A DNA stretch of 64,000 nt from Aliishimia sp039978895 (GTDB lineage: Bacteria > Pseudomonadota > Alphaproteobacteria > Rhodobacterales > Rhodobacteraceae): contig JBDWAL010000010.1 of the NCBI GenBank assembly GCA_039978895.1, positions 62,001 to 126,000 of the forward strand. The letters are read 5' to 3'. Each line of letters begins with the position of its first letter. Within the stretch, counting starts at the first letter, position 1. Shown in pieces: positions 44,633-53,152 of this stretch. The notes beneath the pieces were generated by a model. That model was not told the DNA's origin and made no database searches. It saw only the letters and a list, made by a program, of their open reading frames with translations. Made by a program: the position numbers and the translations under genes.

Positions 44633-44661
44633 TTGACAGCCCTCCAAGTCACCCTTAAACG
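44633..44661 (+). promoter_or_regulatory. Promoter of tRNA-Leu
   Basis: TTGACA (44633-44638), a 17-base spacer and TAAACG (44656-44661) stand 17 bases before the first base of the tRNA. The -35 box is the exact consensus. Confidence 0.65.
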
Positions 44662-44678
44662 CGCTCATCATGACACCT

Positions 44679-44764
44679 GCCCAGGTGGCGGAATGGTAGA
44701 CGCGCTGGCTTCAGGTGCCAGTGACCGCAAGGTCGTGGAGGTTCGAGTCCTCTTCTGGGCACCA
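44679..44764 (+). tRNA. tRNA-Leu(CAG), decodes CUG
   Basis: The 86-base gene includes the encoded CCA end. The acceptor 5' strand GCCCAGG pairs with TCTGGGC (one G-T wobble). The anticodon stem CTGGC/GCCAG encloses TTCAGGT, so the anticodon is CAG. The long variable arm GACC-GCAA-GGTC is typical of leucine tRNAs, and TTCGAGT is the T-loop. It is the site where the island begins: the stop codon of the serine recombinase is antisense to its anticodon loop. Confidence 0.95.
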
Positions 44765-46270
44765 CTTTTTTTCGATGCATCTGGGAACAGTTAATGCCTT
44801 GAAAGCATAAGTGGTTTTTGGTGTTCGAAGTGCTACTTTTCGGCAGCAGACCAACCGCTCTTGAAAAACCAATTTTTGTACCATGATCTTCCAGTTAAAG
44901 CTTCTATTTTTCCATATTTCGCAGGGCTTTGAGAGTATATCGATGGTGTGTTCGAACAATTCTTCGAAGGTCAGTTGTTTTTCGTTTAGTTCGACTGTCT
45001 TTTCCCGCCCTACCATAACGTTTTTTCTGCAGTTCGGTGATCTGAGCTTCATAAGCATCCACGACTGTCGGGTTGTTTGTTTGGATGATCCGTTCCAATA
45101 ATTTCGAGATCTGAGATTCAGTCTTGGAAATTTCACTCAGAAGCTTTTTTTGCGTTCCACCTTGAGCATTTTTTGCTGTTGCCACATGTCCTTTAGGATT
45201 TCTTTAGTCACAGCAACAACGTCTTCACTTGGTTGTAATTTGGCAAGCTGCTCTTCGAACTCACCTTCAATTTTATCACGTGGGATGGACTTGCGGCTAC
45301 TTATGCAACCTTTTTCGTGACACTCATAGTACGCATATTTTTTCTGGTTCCCTTGAGACCAAGCAGCGGTAAGAGAGCCGTTACAATCTGCGCAAGTGAC
45401 AAAGCCTCGCAACGGAAAATCCAAGGCTACGTCTTTACGGGCAGATGCTATTGGTTTTTCGGCAAGCCGCATCTGAATTTTTTTGAATGTGCTCATGGAA
45501 ATTAGCGGTTCATATTTGCCTTCTGTGTAACCTATTTCCCATTTTTTGTATTCATAATAGCCAGCATAAATTTCTCTTCTCAACATATTAGAAACAAAAC
45601 TGCCTCCCGTTCCCTTTGTTTTTCTACTTTTCTGATATTCTGGTTGCGCCTCAATATATTGTCTGACCTCGTTTTGTGTTTGGAAATGTCCCGATGCATA
45701 TCCTTCCAACGCAAACTTCGCGATTGGTGCAAGGGTTTCATGCGGCACCATGACTTTTCCTTTGCCATCCGCGCGATACCCGAAAGGAGCCGTGAAGCAC
45801 CAATATCCGTCTTTCACACGAGCTTTAGTGCGTCGTTTGGTCTGCGCCGCGTTAGATTTACGATGATATGAATCCACGGATACTTGGATATTTTCGGACA
45901 ATTCGCTTTCAGGGCTATCGTTGAAATTGAAGGTGGGGCACGAAAATCGAGCACCGGCGGCCAAAATCAACTCTCGTATTTCGTGATAAACTTTTACATC
46001 ACGACTCAATCGAGATAGTGAATCAAAGACGATCACAACATTCTTAGTTCTGTTTTGAAGCAACCAGCGCTTTAATTTTCGAAGACCCTCTCTGTCATCG
46101 TTTCCACCAGTACTGTCATCTTGAAAGGTTTCAACCACTTCATAATTGCAGGACTTGCAATGCTCATAGCAAGTCGAAATTTGTGATGACAGACCGTTTC
46201 CGTCGGTCACCTGTTTTTTGCTTGATACACGAACATATATTGCAGCATAGGTGATTTTCTCAGTTAGCAT
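44711..46270 (-). pseudogene. Large serine recombinase with two compensating frameshifts
   Basis: Three overlapping frame segments together make one recombinase of about 520 residues. The first part (ATG 46270 to about 45152) has Y-V-R-V-S-S-K-K-Q with the catalytic Ser, D-S-L-S-R-L-S-R-D, the recombinase domain and zinc-ribbon Cys (C-A-D-C, C-H-E-K-G-C). A one-base shift in the A7 run at 45145-45151 moves the coiled coil to another frame. A shift the other way in the A6 run at 45021-45026 restores it for T-F-E-E-L-F-E-H and R-T-P-K-T-T. The tail E-E-D-S-N-L-H-D-L-A-V-T-G-T is antisense to the tRNA. Real decay, slippage or sequencing errors are all possible. Confidence 0.8.
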
Positions 46271-46343
46271 GAATTGCCTCACTATATTAAATTCTTTTCC
46301 TTTCCCGCACCCCAAGCATTGGGATGAAGAGATTTTAGATTGT

Positions 46344-46604
46344 TCAATCGGATGCCAATGGCTTGCTGATTTGATCGGGCATTGAAACGTCTCCCCAGAG
46401 GCAAATTAGTAGGTCGAACAGGGCACCCGCAGCTTCCATCTTTTTCTCTTCTGAGAGGCTGGGATCTTTGAACTTGGCGGCGTAGCGGCGCAATAAATCT
46501 TCCTCAGCAGAGGACAATTCATCAACCCTTCCAGTAGTTTTTTCCAATTCGGTGGGTGGATTATCGGAATTTCTGTAGTGTTTGATCATGTAGGTAACAA
46601 TCAT
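46344..46604 (-). CDS. Small protein of unknown function
   Basis: This frame of 86 residues is charged and helical (E-L-S-S-A-E-E-D-L-L-R-R-Y-A-A-K-F-K and S-E-E-K-K-M-E-A-A-G-A). The open frame continues upstream but there lies opposite the integrase fragment, so ATG 46604 or 46589 is taken. No clear ribosome binding site is seen. It lies 73 bases upstream of the recombinase start on the same strand. I do not recognise the family; it could be a passenger gene of the island. Confidence 0.4.
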   Translation of the reverse strand: MIVTYMIKHYRNSDNPPTELEKTTGRVDELSSAEEDLLRRYAAKFKDPSLSEEKKMEAAGALFDLLICLWGDVSMPDQISKPLASD

Positions 46605-46682
46605 GTGGGGCGAGTTCGCCAGTACACGGGCGAACGCAGTGCGTCCGGATGCGGCTCTCATAGTCGCATAGTGAAAAGCGAA

Positions 46683-46880
46683 ATCACCACAACTGATAAT
46701 ATTGCTCCGCTCCGACGCATTGAACTTCAGGGCAATTATGAGACGGCCAGGCGCGTTCGTGCATTTGCAAGCCAAGTTTTTCGATATGCGATTTCTACTG
46801 CCCGTGTGGACAACGATCCGACTTTTGGACTGCGTGGCGCACTGATTACGCCTCAGATCAAGCATCGCGCTGAAATCCTT
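46683..46880 (+). pseudogene. Fragment of a P4-type tyrosine integrase
   Basis: About 66 codons read I-A-P-L-R-R-I-E, Y-E-T-A-R-R-V-R-A-F-A-S-Q-V-F-R-Y-A and D-P-T-F-G-L-R-G-A-L, a stretch highly typical of the core-binding region of P4-like phage integrases. The catalytic domain that should follow is missing: the frame ends 10 codons later. Upstream sequence is not integrase-like. It is the remnant of an earlier element, independent of the serine recombinase. Confidence 0.75.
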
Positions 46881-46906
46881 AATATACTACTATTTACACG
46901 AGCGAG

Positions 46907-47182
46907 ATGATGAGACCGAGTTTCTGGATTTTGAAAAATGGCTTAAAAAACACCGCGTTCGAGAAGCGACTCACTCCTAAGCTAGAGGCTCCAATCCGAT
47001 TAGCTTCTCAAAATATTGTAAGCCTTATCGATCAGCATAGGGAAATTACGAGAGGTCATAACAATCTCGATCCTAATGCACGCGAGGTACAACTAGGCGC
47101 ACTGGATCGCCTAAAAGAAATACCAGCTTACGGAATATGCTCGCTGTGCCGCGCAGGAGCTGCGAGTACGATTACCTTTTAA
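46907..47182 (+). CDS. Unidentified short protein upstream of a LuxR-type HTH gene
   Basis: This 91-residue frame reads R-L-A-S-Q-N-I-V-S-L-I-D-Q-H-R-E-I-T-R-G and E-V-Q-L-G-A-L-D-R-L-K-E, helical and charged. It ends 2 bases before the ATG of the LuxR-type HTH gene, so the two could be one operon or one broken gene. No family is recognised and no good ribosome binding site is visible. Confidence 0.3.
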   Translation: MMRPSFWILKNGLKNTAFEKRLTPKLEAPIRLASQNIVSLIDQHREITRGHNNLDPNAREVQLGALDRLKEIPAYGICSLCRAGAASTITF

Positions 47183-47184
47183 GT

Positions 47185-47577
47185 ATGCGCCCGCTCATAG
47201 ATGGTGAAGGGGAGGTGCAAACTGGGATGAACGGGCCACTTGCCACTATAATCGACTCCGAACGAGAAGGCGTTTTGTCAGCGCAAGGTTCGGCCGCACT
47301 TGGACAACTAACCCCATCTGAAACAGAAGTTGCGACCGCGTTAGTGCAAGGTTTGAAGGTTGTCGAAATATCCAGACAACGGGAAGTAGAAGAAACTACT
47401 GTGAGAATGCAGGTTAAGGTGCTACTTCAAAAGCTAAGGTGCCAATCGCAGTGTGATGTAATTCGAGTGGCGGCAGCGTCCAAGCTCCCTTTTGTAGACC
47501 GATTTTTATCATACCCCCATTTCGTTACCCATTTGGGTAATGTGGCTAGTGTGTATGCCTTGATAGCTTTCCTTTGA
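47185..47577 (+). CDS. LuxR-type helix-turn-helix protein, possibly truncated
   Basis: The protein has 130 residues from ATG 47185. The second half reads L-T-P-S-E-T-E-V-A-T-A-L-V-Q-G and V-V-E-I-S-R-Q-R-E-V-E-E-T-T-V-R-M-Q-V-K, the LuxR/GerE DNA-binding fold. The N-terminal half (about 50 residues) is too short for a usual sensor domain, so it may be a stub of a larger regulator. Codons and AT-rich surroundings differ from the core genes. Its target is unknown. Confidence 0.5.
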   Translation: MRPLIDGEGEVQTGMNGPLATIIDSEREGVLSAQGSAALGQLTPSETEVATALVQGLKVVEISRQREVEETTVRMQVKVLLQKLRCQSQCDVIRVAAASKLPFVDRFLSYPHFVTHLGNVASVYALIAFL

Positions 47578-48012
47578 CTGCTTGAAAAAATCCGGTGGGC
47601 TTTTGAACAGTTGAGGAAACAGGAATATACACTTACGACTACTAACCTTCCGCCAAGAACATGAACTCAAATTCATCGAGAGAACCAAGGCATGCCCATA
47701 CCTAACAAAATCTTCGCGGCTCAGATAGGTTCGATTTCCTCATCGATAACAGGGTGTGTCGTGTATTCCCATCACCCCACGCCCTTCGGTACTCGCTTCA
47801 GTTTACTAATCAGACAGCGCGATCAGCCTTCGCTTTCGGCGGTGACGTATTCCCAAAACTAAACCTGCAAACGGTGGCTTCCATCAGATTCATTGACCAC
47901 GGATTGATCTACAACGAACGCCGTTGTATTATGTTGGCATCGCACTTGTTCGCCAATACAAATTCGCGCTTCAGTGGGACACAAGGTCGAAAAATAGTGA
48001 ACGATATCGAAT

Positions 48013-48067
48013 GAGTTCACTGTCCCAAAATTTTCTAACCTATTGAAATATATTCAATAGTGAACTC
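48013..48067. repeat. Nested inverted repeats next to the candidate attR
   Basis: GAGTTCACT (48013-48021) is the reverse complement of AGTGAACTC (48059-48067). Inside lies TATTGAA (48041-48047) with its complement TTCAATA (48053-48059) around five bases. The right arm overlaps the 11-base tRNA repeat by two bases. Confidence 0.7.
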
Positions 48068-48076
48068 CTCTTCTGG
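48066..48076. other. Candidate attR: 11-bp repeat of the tRNA-Leu 3' part
   Basis: TCCTCTTCTGG occurs here and at 44748-44758 inside the tRNA-Leu T-stem/acceptor arm, in the same orientation, 3.3 kb apart. The match is unlikely by chance over this distance. However, the bases after it (TCAAAACCA) do not continue the tRNA end GGCACCA, so the site is only a candidate. Confidence 0.4.
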
Positions 48077-48317
48077 TCAAAACCACATCAGAAAAACATC
48101 ACATTCTAACTAAATTAGGTGTTTTAACTCTATTTCCTAACCTTAGACTTTTACTTCGATATTGGCACATCCTGCAATTGTTCAAACCTGTAGATATCAG
48201 ATTACCACGAAATGCTAACGTAAACTATATATTTCTCTCTGGTAAAATTGATTGGTGTGAGTTGAGGCGAATTTCAGTTGCCCGCCTCTTCCACACGCAC
48301 AAAAAACTCCCAATAGA

Positions 48318-51293
48318 TTAGGCCGCTTTTTCCCTTTTGCCATGAGGCTTGCTAACGTCAGCGCTGTCAATCTCAAATCGCTCTGTTGTGCTCATTAGTT
48401 GTTTTGTTTCGACTTTAAGAACTTGTGTAGCAGCTGTTGTTTCTTCCACCATTGCCGCATTGTGTTGAGTTGCTTGCCCTAACGTACCAAGTGAAGCGTT
48501 TATTTCAGTAATTCCTGCAGATTGTTCAGACGCTGATGTTGCGAGATCGCTGACTAATTTTGCAATATTTCCCACAGAGTCGACAATCTCGTCCAGAGCC
48601 TCACCGGTTTCTCCGACAAATTGCACGCCCCGCTGGACTTGATCTCCCGATGTAGAAATAATTGCGTTGATTTGTTGAGCAGCATCAGATGAACGCAAAG
48701 CAAGTGCTCGAACTTCTGACGCAACGACTGAAAACCCCCTGCCAGCATCTCCAGCTCGCGCGGCTTCCACACCCGCGTTCAAGGCCAAAAGGTTAGTTTG
48801 GAACGCGATATCTTCAATAACCCTAGTAATGCTGGAAATCTCGCTGGATGATGCTTCAATTTCACTCATACTAGCAACTGCTTTTCCAACAATTTCCCTG
48901 CTCGAAATTGCATTAGCACTTGCCGTGTTAGCAATTTCTTCAGCGCTCCCGGCTGCATTTGCCGCAGATTTAACTGAAGCCGTCAATTCATCCATGGCGC
49001 TTGCGGTTTGTTCCAAAGTCGAGGCTTGATGTTCAGTTCTATTGCAGAGATCTTCTGTCGCAGCACCAATTTCCGTAGTTTGACTGAAGATATTCCCTGT
49101 ATTCTGAACAACGGAAGACATAGCCAACATCAAAGCCTGTACGGCTTCATTGAAGTCGACACGCAAAGGCTCGTAATCCTCGGAAAATTCAGCTCCAATG
49201 CGTGTCATCAAATCTCCACTTTTTAAATCGCTCAACGCTGCTCTAAGATGTTCAACAACCTCAGCTTGGGCTTTGAGCATTTTTGCTTGTATTTCCTTCG
49301 CCTCCGTCATGGCCGTTTCTTGCTCTGTCACATCCACTCCAAGGAACAAACAGCCAGCGACATTTCTATTCTCGTCCAGCAACGGTGTGAAACTGCCTTC
49401 AAGCAATTTGTGATTCTCAGTCGATCCGATTTGAAAAATTCCAAAAACCGAAGATCCCTCAGCTAAATTCTCCCAAAGTTGCATCTGATTCAAATCTTGG
49501 GCAATTGGAGATACCATGTTTTTGAAATCCAAAATTTGAAGATCCTTCATTGATATGTCAACCAAATTTTGAAACACATCGTTGGACGACTTTACTGAAC
49601 CATGCAAATCCGATTCTACTCTGCATTGGTTTTCATTTATCGCATCGAAAACGACTCGATTACTGATTTGTTGAGTTTGATCCTTCCAATCCAACACGTA
49701 ACCAACGTGGTTACCGTCTTGATCGCAGACACGGTCGATTAACACTCCTACAAATGCATCGCCAATTTTCAACAATTTTCGGTTAGGCATAGTTTTTATA
49801 TTAAATAGGAAAGAATAATGATCGCCGAATATCAACTTGAAACGATCAAAGTTCGCACCTTCCATTTCACTAGGATCGAAAGAACCCAAGACGAGTTCAA
49901 ACTCATGCCTTAGCTCCCCAAGAAGACGGTCCATCGCAGCGTTGCGATACAATACTTTAAGATCTAACCCCAACATAATCATGGGCGCGCCTGCCACGTC
50001 GAATCCCGCGCCCTTGAAAGCGCAGTCGACTTGAACGGCCTTTCCTTCTTGTAACTGGCAACGAAAACCATCTAAAGCAAGTGCGATCCCACCAATTTCA
50101 TCACCTCTAGCTTTCGCTGGAATTTCTATATCAAAATTCTCTTCTGACATTTCGATCATTGCTTTGCGCACAGCAGATAAAGGTCGGTTTATTCCTCTGG
50201 CAAAGATCATGGAACAGGCAAACGCAATCGCAGTCAAGATCACCCCTTTTAAGAGATAAATATTCCGCAAATTTGTCAAAGGTGCATGAATCTCTGCGGT
50301 GTCCTCGAAGACCGCAATGGCCCATTGTGTCCCTAAGAAATTTAAAGTTCGGACACTCCATAGGCTTTCATGCCCGTCTTCATTCATTACGGTGCCCAAA
50401 AAACTACCTCGCGACCAAACATCATCGATGGCATTATTTGAAACTAATGTCTTCAAAATATCATTGCCGTCCAATTTCGCAGGATCTGTTCGCATCAAGC
50501 CGTCAGTGCCGATCATGTAGGCGTCACCGGTTTCACCTATTCCATACGACAAACCGACCACCGAGTTTATCGCATCAATAGGCATCTGAAACGCAAGAAC
50601 CCCAATTCTGGCACCAGATGCATCAAAGATTGGGCGTGCAATGAAGGAGGCAGGCGCCCCGTGACTAGGAGCGTAGGCTTCGAAATCCCTAAATACAGAC
50701 GGATCGTTTAGGTCAATTTTCATAGCATCACGGTAAACAGATCCTAAATCAGTTGAAGCCCACTCTCCTGTCTCTAAGTTGGTTGCGTAATCCAACTCCT
50801 TGAATACAGTGTAGACAAGATCGCCATTGGAATCAAAAAGAAAAATGTCGTAAAAATCATGCCTCAAAAGGATTGTTCTGAAGTGTTCATGGTACAAATC
50901 GTGAACCTTGTCATAAGAACTACCCGAATTTGCCGTCATCAAGGCGTCCTTTTCCCCAAGAGGATGTGGATTGTCCGTAATGTAAAGGCGCTGCAGCTCT
51001 TTTAGTGGATCTTCGATTTCATTAAATGCGTCTGTAAATGCAATTAAAGCTTCTCGCGTTGTGGCTTCATCCGACCTTAAGTGGAGCTCGTGATCGATTT
51101 CGTCGAAAAAGGAAACAACGCTGTTTACTTTAATATCTGCGATAGTTGTTAATCTAGCGTCAGCTTCTTCCAGCAAGGTCCCTTGTGAACTCAAAAAGGA
51201 AACAACACCCATGGCTATAACAGAAGTGCACGTAAGGCAGACCATCATCAGTGGCAATTTCACCACCAAACTAACTGAATTAAAGAATTTCAT
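48318..51293 (-). CDS. Methyl-accepting chemotaxis protein with Cache and PAS domains
   Basis: The 991-residue chemoreceptor has a first membrane segment (about 13-35), a large periplasmic dCache-like sensor (about 40-340), a second membrane segment (about 350-370) and a HAMP domain (about 370-425). A PAS-like region follows (about 430-550), then a second (about 555-670) and the MCP signalling domain (about 740-965). The tip reads F-Q-T-N-L-L-A-L-N-A-G-V-E-A-A-R-A-G and is well conserved. It sits between the flagellar cluster and the island, so it probably steers the motor encoded next to it. The ligand is unknown. Confidence 0.88.
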   Translation of the reverse strand: MKFFNSVSLVVKLPLMMVCLTCTSVIAMGVVSFLSSQGTLLEEADARLTTIADIKVNSVVSFFDEIDHELHLRSDEATTREALIAFTDAFNEIEDPLKELQRLYITDNPHPLGEKDALMTANSGSSYDKVHDLYHEHFRTILLRHDFYDIFLFDSNGDLVYTVFKELDYATNLETGEWASTDLGSVYRDAMKIDLNDPSVFRDFEAYAPSHGAPASFIARPIFDASGARIGVLAFQMPIDAINSVVGLSYGIGETGDAYMIGTDGLMRTDPAKLDGNDILKTLVSNNAIDDVWSRGSFLGTVMNEDGHESLWSVRTLNFLGTQWAIAVFEDTAEIHAPLTNLRNIYLLKGVILTAIAFACSMIFARGINRPLSAVRKAMIEMSEENFDIEIPAKARGDEIGGIALALDGFRCQLQEGKAVQVDCAFKGAGFDVAGAPMIMLGLDLKVLYRNAAMDRLLGELRHEFELVLGSFDPSEMEGANFDRFKLIFGDHYSFLFNIKTMPNRKLLKIGDAFVGVLIDRVCDQDGNHVGYVLDWKDQTQQISNRVVFDAINENQCRVESDLHGSVKSSNDVFQNLVDISMKDLQILDFKNMVSPIAQDLNQMQLWENLAEGSSVFGIFQIGSTENHKLLEGSFTPLLDENRNVAGCLFLGVDVTEQETAMTEAKEIQAKMLKAQAEVVEHLRAALSDLKSGDLMTRIGAEFSEDYEPLRVDFNEAVQALMLAMSSVVQNTGNIFSQTTEIGAATEDLCNRTEHQASTLEQTASAMDELTASVKSAANAAGSAEEIANTASANAISSREIVGKAVASMSEIEASSSEISSITRVIEDIAFQTNLLALNAGVEAARAGDAGRGFSVVASEVRALALRSSDAAQQINAIISTSGDQVQRGVQFVGETGEALDEIVDSVGNIAKLVSDLATSASEQSAGITEINASLGTLGQATQHNAAMVEETTAATQVLKVETKQLMSTTERFEIDSADVSKPHGKREKAA

Positions 51294-51638
51294 TGAACCA
51301 CCGCATATCTTTTTTCATTGCACTTTCATTACTTCAGAAAGGTAAAGATACGGTTGCCCTGCTATCAAACGACTCAGGGTTGAAGAAAGTGATGGGTCAA
51401 GGCCATGATCAAGGCTTCTGCAATACATACCTGATATCTATGATCAACTCTCTGACGTGATCTGTTGACCACACAGTAACGATGTCTGGAGGCAAGAACG
51501 ACTCTTGCGCATGTAGTTCAGATCATCTGAACGCTACCGTAGGCCTGAAAACCACCTGCGCTGGATTTCTCGAATCGTAGGCCCAATTTGATCCACTATT
51601 TTCCGCAATATTCTTCCACTATTTGATAAGGTTTGGTT
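51294..51638. other. Non-coding region between the flagellar cluster and the chemoreceptor
   Basis: These 345 bases lie upstream of the chemoreceptor and should hold its promoter, which I could not place. They contain the 17-bp palindrome at 51516-51532 and a 10-bp direct repeat TCCACTATTT at 51592-51601 and 51615-51624. No coding frame is seen. Confidence 0.5.
51516..51532. promoter_or_regulatory. Perfect 17-bp palindrome upstream of the chemoreceptor gene
   Basis: GTTCAGAT, one central C and ATCTGAAC form a perfect dyad 223 bases before the chemoreceptor start. It is of the size of a dimer operator; no known consensus is matched. Confidence 0.4.
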
Positions 51639-52061
51639 TTATCCCTTAGCAGATCTCATATACTGCACAGAAGATAAATCCATCATTTTATCTAACGTTT
51701 CTTTCTTTTTGGCCCTTACACGATCAAAATGTGCTTGATCACGCATGATAGAAACGGTTTCGGCGCGCCCAATATCTTTGCGAGCTCGCTGTAAGACCAT
51801 AGCTTTTTCAGCTAGCACCCGAGCGAGCGAAAGATTCAACGTATTTTGCGTTTGATCCAGCCACTTATTCCACAATACATCTGCGCCGATTGACCGCATT
51901 GATGATAAGGTCGGGTCCGATCCATGCAGAACTTTCCTATAGCTTTGAATTGCCTTTAACTGTTGGCGTAACAAGCCTTCCTTTTCCAAAAGGCGCGTGA
52001 GTTCCTTTTGCGAATTCATACTTCGCATTTTTTCCAATGCAACAAGTTGATCGAATTCCAT
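51639..52061 (-). CDS. FliJ-like coiled-coil protein of the flagellar cluster
   Basis: This 140-residue, nearly all-helical protein has Leu/Lys-rich heptads (L-T-R-L-L-E-K-E-G-L-L-R-Q-Q-L and following) and many charged residues. Size and helix content fit FliJ, the export-ATPase stalk protein. FliJ sequences are too variable to confirm by eye. Its start overlaps the flhB stop as TAATG. A basal-body protein specific to alphaproteobacteria is the alternative. Confidence 0.55.
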   Translation of the reverse strand: MEFDQLVALEKMRSMNSQKELTRLLEKEGLLRQQLKAIQSYRKVLHGSDPTLSSMRSIGADVLWNKWLDQTQNTLNLSLARVLAEKAMVLQRARKDIGRAETVSIMRDQAHFDRVRAKKKETLDKMMDLSSVQYMRSAKG

Positions 52062-53152
52062 TAAGAATACCCTTTGGCCCGCATTTTTCGACGCATTTCC
52101 TCTGCAAATCTAACGGCAGTTGCAACAGCGCGATATTGGTCTTGCGGAATTTCCTCGCCTACGTTGGTTGTGGCGAAAAGCGCACGAGCCGTTGGCGGAT
52201 CTTCGTGCAGCGGTACACCGTGTTCAATTGCTCGTTCGCGGATTGCCTGGGCAAATTCATCAACCCCCTTCGCAACACAAGTAGGAGCTTGCCCTGCTTC
52301 CCGGCTCCAATGTAAAGCAACGGCATAGTGAGTTGGGTTTACGATGACGACGTCTGCCGTTTCAACATCTTGCAGAGTGTGATTCATTGCAATTGCCCGA
52401 CCCCGGTGGCGTCGTTCTTGTTTGAAGTTTGGATCGCCTTCAGACTCTTTAGCTTCATCCATCATTTCTTTACGAGACATTCGCAACTTTCGGTGGTGCT
52501 CGCTATATTGAAACATGTAATCTATGGCGCCAATAGCTGCAGAAACAGCAATCACAATTGCCAGAAAACTTAAGAATAATTTTCCCAGAAATGCCATAAT
52601 TACAGCAGGTTCTAGTTGCGGCGTCGCTATGATTTCGAGCAGTCGCGCTCTCAGGAAAAGCGTTAAACACGTGCTGTAAATAGTCAACTTCAGAAAACTC
52701 TTGAAAAATTCAAATAAGCCAGATGGGCCGTATTTTTGCTTCGCATTGCTAAGCGGGGAAATCTTGCTTAATTTGGGTTTAATCTTCGAAGGAGCGAAGA
52801 TAATACTTCTCTGAGCGAGCGCACTCACAATCACCAGACACGCAGGGATCAAAAATAATATTGCAAGGAATCCAATTACTTCCCGTAACGCTTGCCCCAT
52901 GGGGGCACGTGAACTTCCTTCGAAGAACAATGGGATGAGTTGAGCAGGTTGATCAATCAAAACCATTAGGCCAGTCACTGCATCCAACATTGCACTGGGG
53001 GCTGCCATCACAAGGGCAAGAAAAAAGCCCGCATATGCTGCAGTCGTGTTTAGGTCTGATGATTTCGGGACGTCCCCTTTTTTTCGGGCATCCTCCAGTT
53101 TCTTAGATGTTGGTTCAAAGGACTTCTCTGCGTCATCGTCTTGTCCAGACAT
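52061..53152 (-). CDS. flhB: Flagellar export switch protein FlhB
   Basis: The 363-residue protein of the flagellar type III export gate has four membrane segments in the first 210 residues and a cytoplasmic domain with the self-cleavage site N-P-T-H in V-I-V-N-P-T-H-Y-A-V-A-L. The Lys-rich first 25 residues are typical. It controls the switch from hook to filament substrates. Its start overlaps the fliR stop (TGATG), and its stop overlaps the FliJ-like start. Confidence 0.95.
   Translation of the reverse strand: MSGQDDDAEKSFEPTSKKLEDARKKGDVPKSSDLNTTAAYAGFFLALVMAAPSAMLDAVTGLMVLIDQPAQLIPLFFEGSSRAPMGQALREVIGFLAILFLIPACLVIVSALAQRSIIFAPSKIKPKLSKISPLSNAKQKYGPSGLFEFFKSFLKLTIYSTCLTLFLRARLLEIIATPQLEPAVIMAFLGKLFLSFLAIVIAVSAAIGAIDYMFQYSEHHRKLRMSRKEMMDEAKESEGDPNFKQERRHRGRAIAMNHTLQDVETADVVIVNPTHYAVALHWSREAGQAPTCVAKGVDEFAQAIRERAIEHGVPLHEDPPTARALFATTNVGEEIPQDQYRAVATAVRFAEEMRRKMRAKGYS

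Larger units (their letters stand above)
47578..48317. other. AT-rich non-coding region at the island's right side
   Basis: These 740 bases hold no frame with convincing coding character; an 86-codon frame at 47754-48014 lacks family marks and a ribosome binding site. It contains the nested palindromes at 48013-48067, the candidate attachment repeat at 48066-48076, and a weak GAGGCG/CGCCTC hairpin at 48264-48288 near the end of the chemoreceptor gene. Confidence 0.5.

Noticed and set aside
46610..46632. Short inverted repeat GTTCGCC/GGCGAAC in the island
   Set aside because: Seven-base arms in a region of broken genes; no link to an attachment site or promoter.
47754..48014. 86-codon frame on the plus strand
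   Set aside because: No ribosome binding site, no family pattern, and composition like the surrounding AT-rich spacer.
44765..48317. Complete prophage or CRISPR array in the island
   Set aside because: No structural phage genes and no regularly spaced repeats; only recombination remnants and small genes are present.
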